From: Hedera helix
Taxonomy: Eukaryota > Streptophyta > Magnoliopsida > Apiales > Araliaceae
DNA: 64,000 nucleotides
Direction: 5' to 3'
Assembly: GCA_947179155.2 (NCBI GenBank)
Contig: OX359267.1
Location: 60,214,292 to 60,278,291, forward strand
The position numbers were made by a program, and so were the translations under genes. The notes under the pieces are model-generated. The model did no database searches and was not told where the DNA came from. It saw only the letters and a list, made by a program, of their open reading frames with translations. Positions 35,050 to 45,685 of this stretch are shown here, piece after piece (the stretch's first letter is position 1; every line of letters starts with the position of its first letter).

Positions 35050-37440
35050 GTAATACCAGATTTTAAAAAGCTATGTTATATTTAGGAGCATCAATTAACG
35101 TTATGACATTGTCTATTTATGCTTATCTAAATCTAGGACCTTTAAAGAATACCAGTGTTGTTATTCAATTAGCTAACTGTACTCATACTTACCCTGAAGG
35201 TCAATAAACTTATATTTCCTGTAGATTTTTATATTGTGGATATGGAGTATGATACATCCTCAAATCCTGCTCAGATACTGTTAGGGAGACCATTTTTGAA
35301 AACAGCGAGAACAATGATTGATGTGCACAATGGGACCTTGACCATGAAATTTGACGACGAAAATATTCAGTTCAATATTTATGAGGTACCCTAGCAATGT
35401 TAATTCTGTTTTTGCTATTAATGTCATTGATTCTTTGGTGCAGAAATCATTTGACCAAATTCATAAGAAAACTTTAGAGGTTGTTATTGCAAATACTTTG
35501 GAGTTAGAACAAGAAGAAGAGATTGAGCAGACTTCAGAATTGAAGGATACAATAACTGCACTACATTATTTACCAAAAATTTCAAATAAGTATGCGGTTT
35601 ATTCCATTCAATTGTCTGTGTCTCATGAAAAATTGTTACCTTCTGTTGTGCAGGCTCCTACACTGAAATTAAAGCCCTTACCAACACATATGAAGTATGC
35701 ATATCTAGGGAAGGAAGACACACTACCAGTAATTATTGCCAACAATCTGACCAATGTCCAAAAAAAAAAATTGCTTAGATTCTTAAGCGACCATATCACA
35801 GTCTTTGGTTGGACAATCGCTGATATTAAAGGTATAAGTCCGGCTGTGTGTATGCATTGCATTCTCTTAGAAGAAGGAGCTAAGCCGATAAGAGAGGCTC
35901 AAAAGAGGTTCAATTCACCCCTGATGGAGGTAGTGAAAAAAGAGGTTTTGAAATTACTTGATGCAAGTATTATTTATCCTATTTTTGATAGTCAATGGGT
36001 AAGTCCAGTACACGTAATTCCAAAGAAATTTGCTATAACTGTCGTTAAAAATAAAAATAATGAGTTAGTACCTATTCGTATGCAAACATGATAGATAGTG
36101 TGTATTGATTATAAAAAATTAAAAACTGTAACAAGAAATGATCAATTTTCACTCCATTTTATTGATCAAATGCTAGAAAGATTAGCTGGTCATACTTATT
36201 ATTGCTTCCTAGATGATTTTTTATGTTATAACCAAATTGTGATTGCGCTAGAGGATCAGGAAAAGACCATTTTCACTTGTCCGTTCGACACATTCGCTTA
36301 TCGGAGAATGTCATTTGGACTTTTCAATGCCCTTGGTACTTTTCAAAGATGAATGATTAGTTTATTTTTTAATCTTCTTAAAAACTGCATTGAAGTATTT
36401 ATGGATGACTTCACAATTTATGGTGATTCTTTGGAAGCATGCTTAGATAATTTGACTCATGTGCTAGATAGATGCTTAGAAACTAATCTTGTTCTAAACT
36501 AAGAAAAATGTAATTTTATGGTATAAATTGTACTTGGACATGTAGTCTCATCAAAAGGTTTAGAAGTGGATAAAGCTAAGATAGAGATTATTGCTGCTTT
36601 ACCTTACCTTGCCAGTGTGTATGAGATTCATTCTTTTCTTGGTCGTGCTAGTTTCTATCGTAGATTTATCAAAGATTTCTCGAAGATAGCTTTGCCATTG
36701 TGTGAGTTGCTGAAAAAGGATGTGCAATTCCAATTTAATGATGAGTGCAATGAGGCATTTGACAAATTGAAGAAGCTGCACCAAATTAGAACTTGTCGTT
36801 TGAGATCATGTTGTCTTAGGCCAACATATTAACAAAGTTGTGCATGTCATCTATTGTATCTCGAGAACCTTGAACGATGCTCAGATTAACTACTCTACAA
36901 CAGAAAAAGAATTATTATCTGTTATTTTTGCTTTAAACAAATTTAGATCTTATATTCTTGGTACTAAAGTTATCGTTTATTTTGATCATGCTGCTCTCAG
37001 GTATCTGTTGGCCAAGAATGACTCAAAACTTAGGATCATAAGATGGATCTTGTTGTTCCAAAATTTTGACTTGGAAATTAAAAATAAGAAATGAGCAAAC
37101 AACTTAGTGGCAGATCACTTTAGCAGACTAGTTAAAGAGAAAGAAACATTACCGTTGCAAAATTATTTTCCAGATGAACACAAACCTAAACGAACAGCTC
37201 ACAAGGTTTTAGAATGTGGTTTCTTTTGGCCTAATATTTTCAAAGACTCTTATTTGTTTTATAAGTCTTGTGCAAATTGTTAAAAGACAGGAAATATCTC
37301 AAGTAAGAATCAAATGCCACAAAACCCTATCTTAGTTGTTGAATTTTTTTATGTTTAAGGCATTGATTTTAAGGGACGATTTTCTGCGTCTTATGTCTTG
37401 TTATATATAATTATTGATTATAGTATTTTTGTTCATGACA
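35050..37440 (+). pseudogene. Element C pol (protease, RT, RNase H, partial integrase), broken
   Basis: The domain order is that of a Ty3/gypsy pol. Protease is at about 35060-35390, with 'LGASINVM' and 'ILLGRPFLKTARTMIDV'; the catalytic Asp before LGAS reads Tyr. Reverse transcriptase is at about 35850-36520, with 'QWVSPVHVIPKK', 'CIDYKKLKTVTRNDQF' and the active-site 'VFMDDF' near 36396. The RT connection and RNase H follow (36560-37150: 'FLGRASFYRRFIKDFSK', then 'INYSTTEKELLSVIFAL' in another frame). A stub of integrase ends near 37440. Stops at 36089, 36350 and 36500 and a frame change at about 36830 disable it. The rest of integrase, any env-like ORF and the 3' LTR are missing. Confidence 0.88.
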
Positions 37441-37640
37441 ATTTAAATACGTCAATGAAAATGTGACAATAGTGAGATCAGTTTCGTAAAAAATTAGAAT
37501 CATTAGATGTAGTTTAGCCATTAAATATTAATAACATTTCTCAATTGTTTAAATTCTATAAATATTTATAATTCTTAGATATTATAAATAAAATTAGCAC
37601 CTATCACTTAAATTATTGTATTAAGTTATTAGTTATATTA

Positions 37641-38016
37641 CTTCATCCGCTCAAGTTTACTTGTCATACTTTATTTTTTTATTTGTGCAAATCTATTTGT
37701 CCTCTTTCTATTATAATATTATTTTGATATTATTTTTTCAATATTATCCTCATTTAATTTTATTAAAAATTCATTAAAAATTACATGACATACATTGAAA
37801 AAAATAATACTATTAATTTTGACATTGAAAGCACAACCATATTCATTTTTTCTTTTATCTCTTTTTTCTATTTTTTAATTCAAGAAAGAATTAGGAGATT
37901 AATTAAAATTAAAAAATAATAATATATTAGTTAAGATAGGTTATTTAGAGAGAAATTTTGTTTCCCACCTAGATATGTATTTTCAAATCAGGACAAATAA
38001 AGTTAAACGTAGAGAA
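37641..38016. mobile_element. Degenerate Stowaway-like MITE
   Basis: The left CTTCATCCGCTCAAGTTTAC and right GGACAAATAAAGTTAAACG...AGAGAA are diverged versions of the Stowaway ends (CTCCCTCCGTC.../GGACAAGTAAA...GGGAG). TA lies on both sides (37639-37640 and 38017-38018). Confidence 0.5.
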
Positions 38017-38073
38017 TATTATTATGCAAAAAAATTAATCTTAGAGAAAGTTAGAAAGGTTTATGGAAAGGAC

Positions 38074-38741
38074 TAGACCCAACAAAATTGGTTCGGGCCC
38101 GCGAGCCAGCCCAACCCTTATATTAAAAAACAGGCTTTGGGCCTTTAAAAATTAGATCATGAAAAATTGGGTAATTTTTGTCTAGCTTGGCCAACGGGCT
38201 AATTTATTTATTTATTTTATTATTATTATTATTGTTTGGCACTGTTGACAAATAAAGTTATTAACATAGAAAATGAATCAAGTAGGAAATTATGAAGAAT
38301 ATAAAAATAAATTTTAACATGTGATCTTGAATAATAATACAAAAAAGTATTATAAAAAAAAATATATCACCTTTAGTCTTTCTTTTACTCTCCTCTTTAA
38401 TATTGATATTATATACATTTATCTATTAATTAATCACAAGATTAGTTACATTTTAATATATATAACTACAAAATATCTATAAAACTATTAGTTGTTTTAT
38501 TTTATTTACTAATAATATTAAATGATTATGTATAAATTATATGTCATAATTGTAAATAATCAAAGTTAATATTTATTTTAAATTATGTGTCATAATTATA
38601 ATAAAAAAACTAAAAAATTATAAAACACTAAAGTGACTTGTGAATTGACCTGACCCAACTCAACCCGGACAAGTCATGGACTCAATTTTTCTAATCCGCA
38701 AAGATTTGGGCCATTTTGACCTGACCCATTTGCCAAGTCTA
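38074..38741. mobile_element. hAT-like non-autonomous element
   Basis: The ends TAGACCCAACAAAATTGG and (reverse complement) TAGACTTGGCAAATGGG form a terminal inverted repeat. The flanking 8-mers GAAAGGAC and TAAAGGAC agree at 7 of 8 positions. Subterminal GGCCC/GGGCC and TGACCTGACCC words are typical of plant hAT derivatives. There is no coding capacity. Confidence 0.7.
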
Positions 38742-39339
38742 TAAAGGACCAAATTTGAATGTTTGTTCCTTGAAAAAAGTAGATTTTTTCCCCATAAGCA
38801 GCTCTAACGTCTAAGCATTTAAATGCCATATTTATATGAATTAATGATGAATGAATAACAATGTTAGTAATAATTTTTTACCTTTATGCACTAGTTCATT
38901 TTCCCATTTCAAAGCTATTTGATACGTAATTAATAATCTACCAATATAATACTTCCTTTTGAGAGTATCAAATGGCCTCTAAAATGATAATAATTAAATT
39001 AAATAAACACTAATCATAATATTAAATAATATATATAAAAAAATAAAATTATTAATAATAATTTTATTCACTGTCACTGTTAAAAATAAACATAACCTGC
39101 GAATAAATTCTCTACTCTTTTTGGTGGTTCGGAGAAACAAATGCATATTGATACTGTTCATCCACCCACCACAGGGCAGAGTTGGGCAGAATGCTTTTAG
39201 ACTTGCCTGTAAAAAAACATCACTTGTCGCACGCTTTTCTTTTCTTTATTGTTTTTTCCCCATCATTCTCTCTCAATACTCTTCTCATGATACATCAGCA
39301 CCACCACCAAAATCCTTCATAAATATTCATCACCATCAA
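38742..39339. other. AT-rich intergenic spacer
   Basis: I see no feature I can support. The plus-strand open frame at 39121 has no recognisable domain. Confidence 0.4.
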
Positions 39340-41605
39340 TCATTGTGATGGAAAGTGAGCAATAGTTGGGAAACTATACGGTCGAGGCATAGATATCTTT
39401 AACAAATTTATTTCCAGCAACTGCAAGAGTGCCAAACAATACATCCAAGTATCCAACAGGGTACCAAATTGAAATTAAATCAATAAAAAATCATCTTCCT
39501 ATGCGGTAGCATTTATTCAACCATTCATCTCGACGAAGCGGTAACCACAGGACAAAATGAAAGTTGGATGAGATAATTGTGCATCACTAAGTAAAAATGT
39601 CAACAACAATACAAGTTAATCGGCCCTGTCAGTTTCCCACAGTATAATATGGTACTGCACATATATATAACTATACAAGCACACTATCGGAGTTGGCCAA
39701 AGCTGAGGAAAACACAGCAGATGTAAGCAAGATCGACAAAACCAAACTGAAAATCACAATGGAAAATTTTTTAACTTCTTATTTTTACATCTTTAAAAAA
39801 TAATATCAAACTCTTTTCCATTTCCTTTTCCGTGTAAGGGGGGTTGTTTATCCCCTTTACAGTAGTGGATTCCTGTTTGAGGACCTGACCAGTTACTGTA
39901 TGCATAATCATTAGTATGAATATGGGAGAGGAATGATCATTATGCAGTATGCTTATATCACCATTTAATATTCATAAAGTATGAGAGAAATCAACAGTTT
40001 AATCATCATAACATCCTGAAAAGTAATTTATGCTCCTTGATACTTCAATCTAACAAACCAAAAAAGAAGACATACTTGAGTCAACCACTGAAGTATCTAC
40101 TGAAGGCCAGCTTATCAAACAAAGCTTTATTCAACACATAAAGGGAATCTCCTATCAGCCTTCTCAAATAGGGGTTGCTTTGTTCTTAATTGAACTCATT
40201 CCTCTATATAAACAAACTTATCGCCAAACCAAAGCATACAACTCTAATAACATCCAAGTCTAATAACAGATACGATTACAACATTCAAGTACAGCTCTAA
40301 GAGATAATCATAAACATATATGTGTTCATATCAGTAAAGAAGTTGGAATCTTTGTTTGATCCTTGTAATTATATAGAAGATATTTAACTGAATACTAATA
40401 GTAGGGGAAAAAACTAAGAGAATCAGTAAGTTAGCCATATATAAATTACGAAATTAGTAAGTTAGCAACAAACCAACATCAAAATTCACCATAGGGACAA
40501 AGATGAAATTTTATATATTTTTATAGATATACATATCTCGATATAGCAAGTAAATTTTATATATTTATGTTCAATGAAAATACTAGCACCTATCATGATG
40601 TATGTAGAACTAAGTACCCGATACATAACTATACATAACTAGAAATGCCAGTGGATTGTGAGTGTCCGACACATGTTTGACACGGACACATCGACCTCCA
40701 ATAAGTGTCCATACTTCATGGACTGAACATAATGTGTCCCAAAATAAAGGTCTAATTGACTATCTAATTGTTCTGAACATATAAGTTACAATGAAAATAC
40801 CCTTGTCTCAAAAGAAAATGCAGAATACATCCAGAAAGTCCATGATAGATTTATCCCTAACTCAGCTCATAAGAAAAGTTAATGATGTGTATCTCGTACA
40901 TTTTATCCCAAGAAGGCATGAATGGTAAGACAGATTAACTAACATCAATATGGGCAACTAGTCTACATGGCACACACTACGTACGTGTTAAAAGGGGAAA
41001 AACAGGATGCTAAAACATAGGGGTGGGAAATAATGGGAGAGAGAAAATTGAATAAAAGGCCTATATAAAGAAAGTTGGGATAAAATAGGAAAGTAAAAAG
41101 GCTTTCCAATTTTGTTATACCAAATTAACTGTCAACTCTTTCCTCCCGCTTTATAATATAGATTAGATGCCTACTCGAGCTTGGCTGAACATTCTAAGAG
41201 ATAACAATACAGAGAGTTTGCACAACCAACTCAAACGGAAGAATAGATAATTAAATCAAAATACTCTCATAGTTCAAAACTGGAGACCCAAAAAGTAAAC
41301 TGTTCACAAGAAATTATTTTTATTTCTTGTTTCTTGAGAAAAGAAAAAGTTTTATTAGAAAGAAGAAAGAGTTGAAATTAAAGAAAAACTCACGAGGGAC
41401 TGCCCGCCAATCTCTATGAAACATCTAAAAGACTGTAACACCAAAATCGCACCCCAAGCAATCTCCCAAAGAGTAAGGGGGACACCCACAATTCCTGAAC
41501 ATGTTAGCGAATGAAGGGATTTATTTGCCCTTCCAATAAGTAATAACAATAAATACCAGTACCACGGTATCACCAAAGAAGTGCTTGATCACGGGGGAAA
41601 ATGAA

Positions 41606-41860
41606 ACATTTCCATGTTCTTTTGCTCAAACCGATCGATTCATACAAATAAATGTCAAAATCTCTAGTTACAAAAAGATGTTATAGGACGATAATGGAAT
41701 ACCTTAGAGGGGATACATTTAGATGGAATCAGTGGCCCCCAGCATTTCCATGTTCTTTTGCCCAAACCAATAGATTCATACAAATAAATATCCAAATCTC
41801 TGAGTTACAAGAAGATGTTATAGGAAGAGAATGGAATACCTTAGAGGGGATAATTTAGAT
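41606..41860 (-). repeat. Tandem duplication of the 3' end of ATP synthase f copy A
   Basis: About 130 bp beginning 'CATTTCCATGTTCTTTTG' occurs twice in a row (41608 and 41743). The extra unit carries the last codons and stop region of the gene ('GGAATCAGTGGCC' at 41723) as well as the GGTATTCC donor-like site. Copy B has a single unit. Confidence 0.8.
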
Positions 41861-41864
41861 GGAA

Positions 41865-42137
41865 TCAGTGGCCACCGTGATCCCTGGCGTGCTGCTGGTG
41901 CTCGAGGTGGCGACGCTCTTCGGGAAGAGCAACGAGGTAAGAGAAGATCATGCCACCGAAACAGACGTGATAGAGCGGATCAATGGAGCTGGTCTGGATA
42001 TACTTGGCGTGGTAAGTATCCAATCTTCTTTTCACCAATCCCCTCACGTAATCCATCGTGAACATCGGCTTCAGGTGAGCCGGCAGCTCCCTCACCTTCA
42101 TCCCCTTAATGTCGTTGTAGAAATTCCTCATCGCCAT
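41865..42137 (-). CDS. Putative mitochondrial ATP synthase subunit f, paralogue A
   Basis: A single uninterrupted 90-residue frame on the minus strand (ATG 42137-42135, TGA 41867-41865). The C-terminal half has the subunit f pattern: 'YHAKYI' followed by a membrane segment 'VCFGGMIFSYLVAL' (about residues 57-70), then 'RRHLEHQQHARDHGGH'. This can be laid against the animal subunit f pattern of RGxxxYxxKYI...FSY...HLxH. Subunit f is a one-helix component of the Fo membrane part of complex V. It differs from paralogue B at 7 of 90 residues, including Arg38 where B has Gly; Gly is the residue also seen after Arg in the animal family. Its 3' end is tandemly duplicated. No frame damage is seen. 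The assignment rests on motif comparison; 'fiber protein Fb15-like' is a name I have seen for similar proteins but could not check. Confidence 0.7.
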   Translation of the reverse strand: MAMRNFYNDIKGMKVRELPAHLKPMFTMDYVRGLVKRRLDTYHAKYIQTSSIDPLYHVCFGGMIFSYLVALPEERRHLEHQQHARDHGGH

Positions 42138-42150
42138 GAGATTGAATCTG

Positions 42151-42159
42151 AAACCCTAA
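42151..42159 (+). promoter_or_regulatory. Telo-box upstream of ATP synthase f copy A
   Basis: AAACCCTAA lies 14 bp before the start codon of the minus-strand gene. This element is common in leaders and promoters of plant ribosomal and organelle-biogenesis genes. Copy B has an extended version at the same place. Confidence 0.6.
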
Positions 42160-42252
42160 CCTTTTTTTCAATTAACGAGACTGCTTATCTTTTATTTTTC
42201 AGCTTCTAGGACAGACGTTTTAATTGATATGGGTTGGATGGTTCAAAGGGGC

Positions 42253-42644
42253 GTTTGGGAATATTTATTTATTTTTTATTTCAAATTAAAATTTTAATAG
42301 ATTTATAAGTAAAAGTATCCGGCATCACTTTTATTTATAAGTCGAGAATTATAAGTAATAGTTGTAGATATATTCGGCTAATAATGACTTATAAATTAAG
42401 TAAAATATAAAGATTACTAAAATACCTTTTAGTATGAAAAACATTAAAAAAATAAAAAAGGTATTTCTGTTATTTCATTTGGGTTGACCGACTTAAAAAA
42501 AAGACTTATAAGTCTTTTTTTTAAAACAACAAAAACTTACTTTTTTTTCAACTTATAAGTCAAAAAAAAAAATCGTTCCCAAACAACTTTTTTTACTTAC
42601 CTACTTATAAATTGGATTGACCAACTTATAAGTAGTTGCCGAAC
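42253..42644. mobile_element. MITE-like inverted-repeat element
   Basis: The left GTTTGGGAATATTTA and right (reverse complement) GTTCGGCAACTACTTA ends match loosely, and ACTTATAAGT-type words recur inside on both strands. No clear target duplication was found, so the class is open. Confidence 0.4.
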
Positions 42645-42712
42645 ATGGTCAAAGTGGGTTGTAAATGAACATAATTGAATACGAATAAGCCCATATATCA
42701 GATTTAAACATA

Positions 42713-44137
42713 GGAAATGATCCAAGTTTAAACTCAAGTAATTATCCATCGAATCTAATTTTATTCGTCCGTCGCAAGATCAAATGACTTAAGAAAAAAA
42801 ATACCGCATAACAGTTATTAGCAACATCGTATAATTGTTATGCGATATATGACACACATAAAAAATAACCAAATTTTACCCCTAAAAAATACCGCATAAT
42901 TGTTATGCGGTAGCAACAAAATATAAAAAAGCAGTTGTAGTAAAAAAAAGAAAGAAACCGCACAATTGTTATGACCTAATGGTACCACATAACAATTGTG
43001 CTATAGGAAATAAAGATAAGAAAAGGGTTTGCTACAGTAGGAGAAAAAAAAAATCACAGAATTATTATGCGGCACCACTAAATACTGCATAACAATTCTA
43101 CGGTAGAAACAACTAAAGGAAAATGTCATAAGACCCACAAAGCTAAATTTGATGGAAGAAAAAAGTAAAGAGAAGGCAATAACAATTTACCCAATTCAAT
43201 TTAATCATCCCTTGTTGAAAATAGAGTGAGAACTTTCCTCCCATTGGCTACTGCTACAAATTCTAAATCTTCAACACAAGAAGATGAAATTGAATTATGC
43301 ATAAGTGTTCTCATCCTATGAACCTATTGCTTTGATTGTCTAGCCATAAATGGATGCTTGAATTGCCCATTTGAGGGAGACCCAAAAATGCTCAACATGT
43401 CAATATTGCGGATTCCCAACAACAGTCGCCACAACCATCTTTTGTTGTTGCTACTATAGCACAACTACCTGCACAAACGAAAGAAATGGTCGAAATTCGA
43501 ACCGGGTGTAAGAAATGAGCTGGCGTAGGTGAACAGGCGAACAAATGATCCGTAAAGGGGTCCCCGACAGAAGCAATATTGCAGAATTGTTATGCGGTAC
43601 CACTAGATACCGTATAACAATTGTGCAGTTCTTTTTTTTTTTTTTCTCCTACTATGATTGGCTATTTTCTTATCTTTAGTTCCTATCGTGCAATTATATC
43701 ACGATACAATTAGGCACTGCAAAACAATTGTGCAATTCTTTTTTTTTTCTACCACTCAATCGTTATGCTGTGCCACTAGGTACCGCATAACAATTGCAAA
43801 TTGATTTTTTTTTTTTTTTTGTGCAAAACCTCTTTTTTTTTTTACCTGATTCCTTTCTTCTTCTTTTTTTCAGTCGTGGCTGCTATAATTGATACCAAGA
43901 GTGGTTTGTACCACATAATTGTTATGCGACTCCAAAAGGTATCGCATAACAATTGTGCGATTCTTGTACTTTCTTTTTAACATTTGAAGGGTAATTTGGT
44001 CATTTTTTTGTAGACCATATACAACATAACAATTGTGCGTTGCTACTAATAACTGTTATGCGATACCCATTTTATTAGTCATCTAATCTAACAATGGATA
44101 GATAAGATCGGTCTAACTTTGGACTTGATGCATTCCC
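42713..44137. mobile_element. TIR element E1 with hairpin-repeat arrays
   Basis: The two ends are inverted copies of each other over roughly 170 bp: the left GGAAATGATCCAAGTTTAAAC... and right (reverse complement) GGGAATGCATCAAGTCCAAAG... both reach 'CGCATAACAGTTATTAG' and then 'ATGACCAAATTACCC'-type sequence. The interior holds about 16 copies of a 20-bp word related to CGCATAACAATTGTTATGCG. Many are set as facing pairs such as TTGTTATGCGGTACCAC and TACCGTATAACAATTG (43585-43622), which would form hairpins. Poly-T runs lie between pairs. A core at about 43180-43560 is free of the repeat. No transposase is seen. It is close kin to E2, next to it. Confidence 0.7.
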
Positions 44138-44637
44138 TTAGGGGAATGATCTAGATTCAAAGTTAAACCGGAACATTTATCCATCTAACTCAATCTTCTC
44201 CGTTTGTTGCGAGATAAGAAGATTCAGAAAAAATAATATCGCATAACAATTGTAGGGTGCCTAACAAACTGTTATATGATATATGCCCCAAATAAAAATG
44301 ACCAAATTACCCCTTAACTTCTCAAGAATAAGTATCGCATAATTATTACGCGATAGAAACAAAAGAAGGAATATGAACAAAAGCAAGAACCTCATAATTG
44401 TTATGCGAACATAATATTATGCGGTAGGTACCGCATAACAATTATATTGCAGGAATAAGTACCTTTTCAATCCTGCAGCTGCCTTCTTGGTCACATGATG
44501 AATTCGAATTCACCTGCCTCGACTTGGGCATTTTATTCTAAGATTTTGGAGTGTGGGTTTCCGGCTAATGTTTATAATTTCAACATCCCTTGATTAATAA
44601 GAACATCGATTACTTCTTATAAGTTTATCTTTCTCTA

Positions 44638-44920
44638 CAAGGGCGAAGCCTAGATTTTATTTTAGGGGGTGCCAAAATTATACATAAAAATAGAAAATCA
44701 TCTTCCATCTTAGATCGAAACCTAGTTTTGATGATATTCATAGTTGAAAATATATAAAACATGTAAAGTCTAAATCTTTTTTTGCTTTATGTTTTTATAG
44801 GGAGCGCCAAAATTTAAATATATAGAACATGTACTTAATTATATATATATATATAAAACGTAGGATTTTCAGAACTCAGGGAGTGTCATGTGCCCAACTA
44901 TATTCATAGTTCCGCCCTTG
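44638..44920. mobile_element. hAT-like MITE nested in E2
   Basis: The ends CAAGGGCGAAGCC and (reverse complement) CAAGGGCGGAACTATG are inverted repeats. The flanking 8-mers TTTCTCTA and TTTCTACA agree at 6 of 8. Its 283 bp include an (AT)n run and no coding capacity. Confidence 0.6.
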
Positions 44921-45021
44921 TTTCTACATATATAATAACGTTTACATACTTTATTTCCTTACTTCCTCCGATCCATCACTTTAATTTTCTCCCTCTTTAA
45001 TTCCCATCAGGTTAAGATATT

Positions 45022-45363
45022 ATGGGTTCCAACGATTACAAGCTGATGGTCAAAGGAAAGCGAAGCCAGCGTCAAAAGTTGGCCTCAACCATGGCCTTCA
45101 GCTCATCCTCGTATTCAGGGGGTATTATTAGTGGTGGATTGATATTGAGTAATTCCATGATGAGTACTAGTGCTGAAGAGTCTAATTCACCTACAAACTC
45201 GGTTGAATTGCAATTCATAAAAACCACACAAGTAGAACAAGACATGGCCAATTGTTTGATTCTGTTAGCTCAAGGCCAAAAATTACCGCATCAAAAACCC
45301 CCCAATCTTCAATCAGCAATAATGCACGAGTCCCACTGCATTATTGTTATGTGGTACCAATAG
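45022..45363 (+). pseudogene. Captured fragment of a ZAT-type C2H2 zinc-finger gene
   Basis: A 113-residue frame inside E2. Residues 8-18 ('LMVKGKRSQRQ') resemble the basic box, and residues 71-85 ('VEQDMANCLILLAQG') resemble the L-box of C1-2i (ZAT family) zinc-finger repressors. Between them is a Ser/Gly-rich linker, as usual in that family. The zinc fingers (QALGGH motifs) and the C-terminal EAR motif are absent. The last roughly 10 residues ('CIIVMWYQ' and the stop) are encoded by one of the element's hairpin repeats, so the coding piece ends at an element-gene junction near 45330. It is probably a transduplicated piece rather than a gene. Confidence 0.6.
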
Positions 45364-45685
45364 GTACGCATAACAATTATGCCGTTCTTGATTTTTTGTT
45401 CGTTATGCAATTTATGTGACTTTTGTTCTTACCATATAATTGTTATGTGATTCCTATTTTGTTCCTACCGCGACTTTTATTTCTACCGTATAATTGTTAT
45501 GCTGTCTTTTTGACAAGCTGAGGGATAATATAGTTATTTTTTATGCGAGTATAACAGTTTGTTAAACACCGCACAATTGTTATGCGATATCTTTTTTTCT
45601 AAACTTTTTAATCTTATAACGGACGAACAAGATTAAGTTGAATGAATAAATGTTCTGATCCAACTTTAAACGTGAATCATTCCCC

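Larger units (their letters stand above)
39340..42180. repeat. Segmental duplication, copy A (contains ATP synthase f gene)
   Basis: The sequence from about 39345 (AAAGTGAGCAATAGTTGGG) is repeated from about 46703 (AAAGTGAGCAATCATTGG). Other matched points are 'CAATACATCCAAGTATCCAACAGGGTAC' start words (39440/46800), 'ATGGTACTGCACATATATA' (39650/47015), 'AAGTCCATGATAG' (40838/52041) and the gene itself. Copy A is compact at about 2.8 kb; copy B is stretched to about 6.5 kb by later insertions. Confidence 0.8.
44141..45685. mobile_element. TIR element E2 with hairpin repeats and a captured gene fragment
   Basis: The left GGGGAATGATCTAGATTCAA and right (reverse complement) GGGGAATGATTCACGTTTAA ends match over about 180 bp, including 'GAACATTTAT.CAT' and 'ATATCGCATAACAATTGT' further in. 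About nine of the same hairpin words as in E1 lie just inside each end (44246-44450 and 45340-45590). The centre contains a nested hAT-like MITE (44638-44920) and a ZAT-like coding fragment (45022-45320). Only TTA separates it from E1. Target duplication is not resolved (TTA on the left, ATA on the right). GGG..CCC ends with a short target site would suit PIF/Harbinger, but that is only a suggestion. Confidence 0.7.

Noticed and set aside
39385..39480. Minus-strand phrase 'YPVGYLDVLFGTLAVAG' as an exon
   Set aside because: The frame is short, copy B shifts frame within it, and there is no family match or good acceptor before it; a 3' untranslated origin is simpler.
40665..40700. GTGTCCGACACATGTTTGACACGGACAC-type words as a Helitron end
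   Set aside because: They form short inverted words but there is no CTRR terminus or A|T junction beside them.
41859..42209. Plus-strand frame of 116 residues (and its twin at 52812)
   Set aside because: It is the antisense of the ATP synthase f genes. The minus frame is conserved with mostly conservative changes, while the plus frame has no recognisable domain.
42713..45685. CRISPR-like array of repeats
   Set aside because: Repeats are irregular in spacing and orientation, vary in sequence, lie within TIR elements and are in a plant genome.
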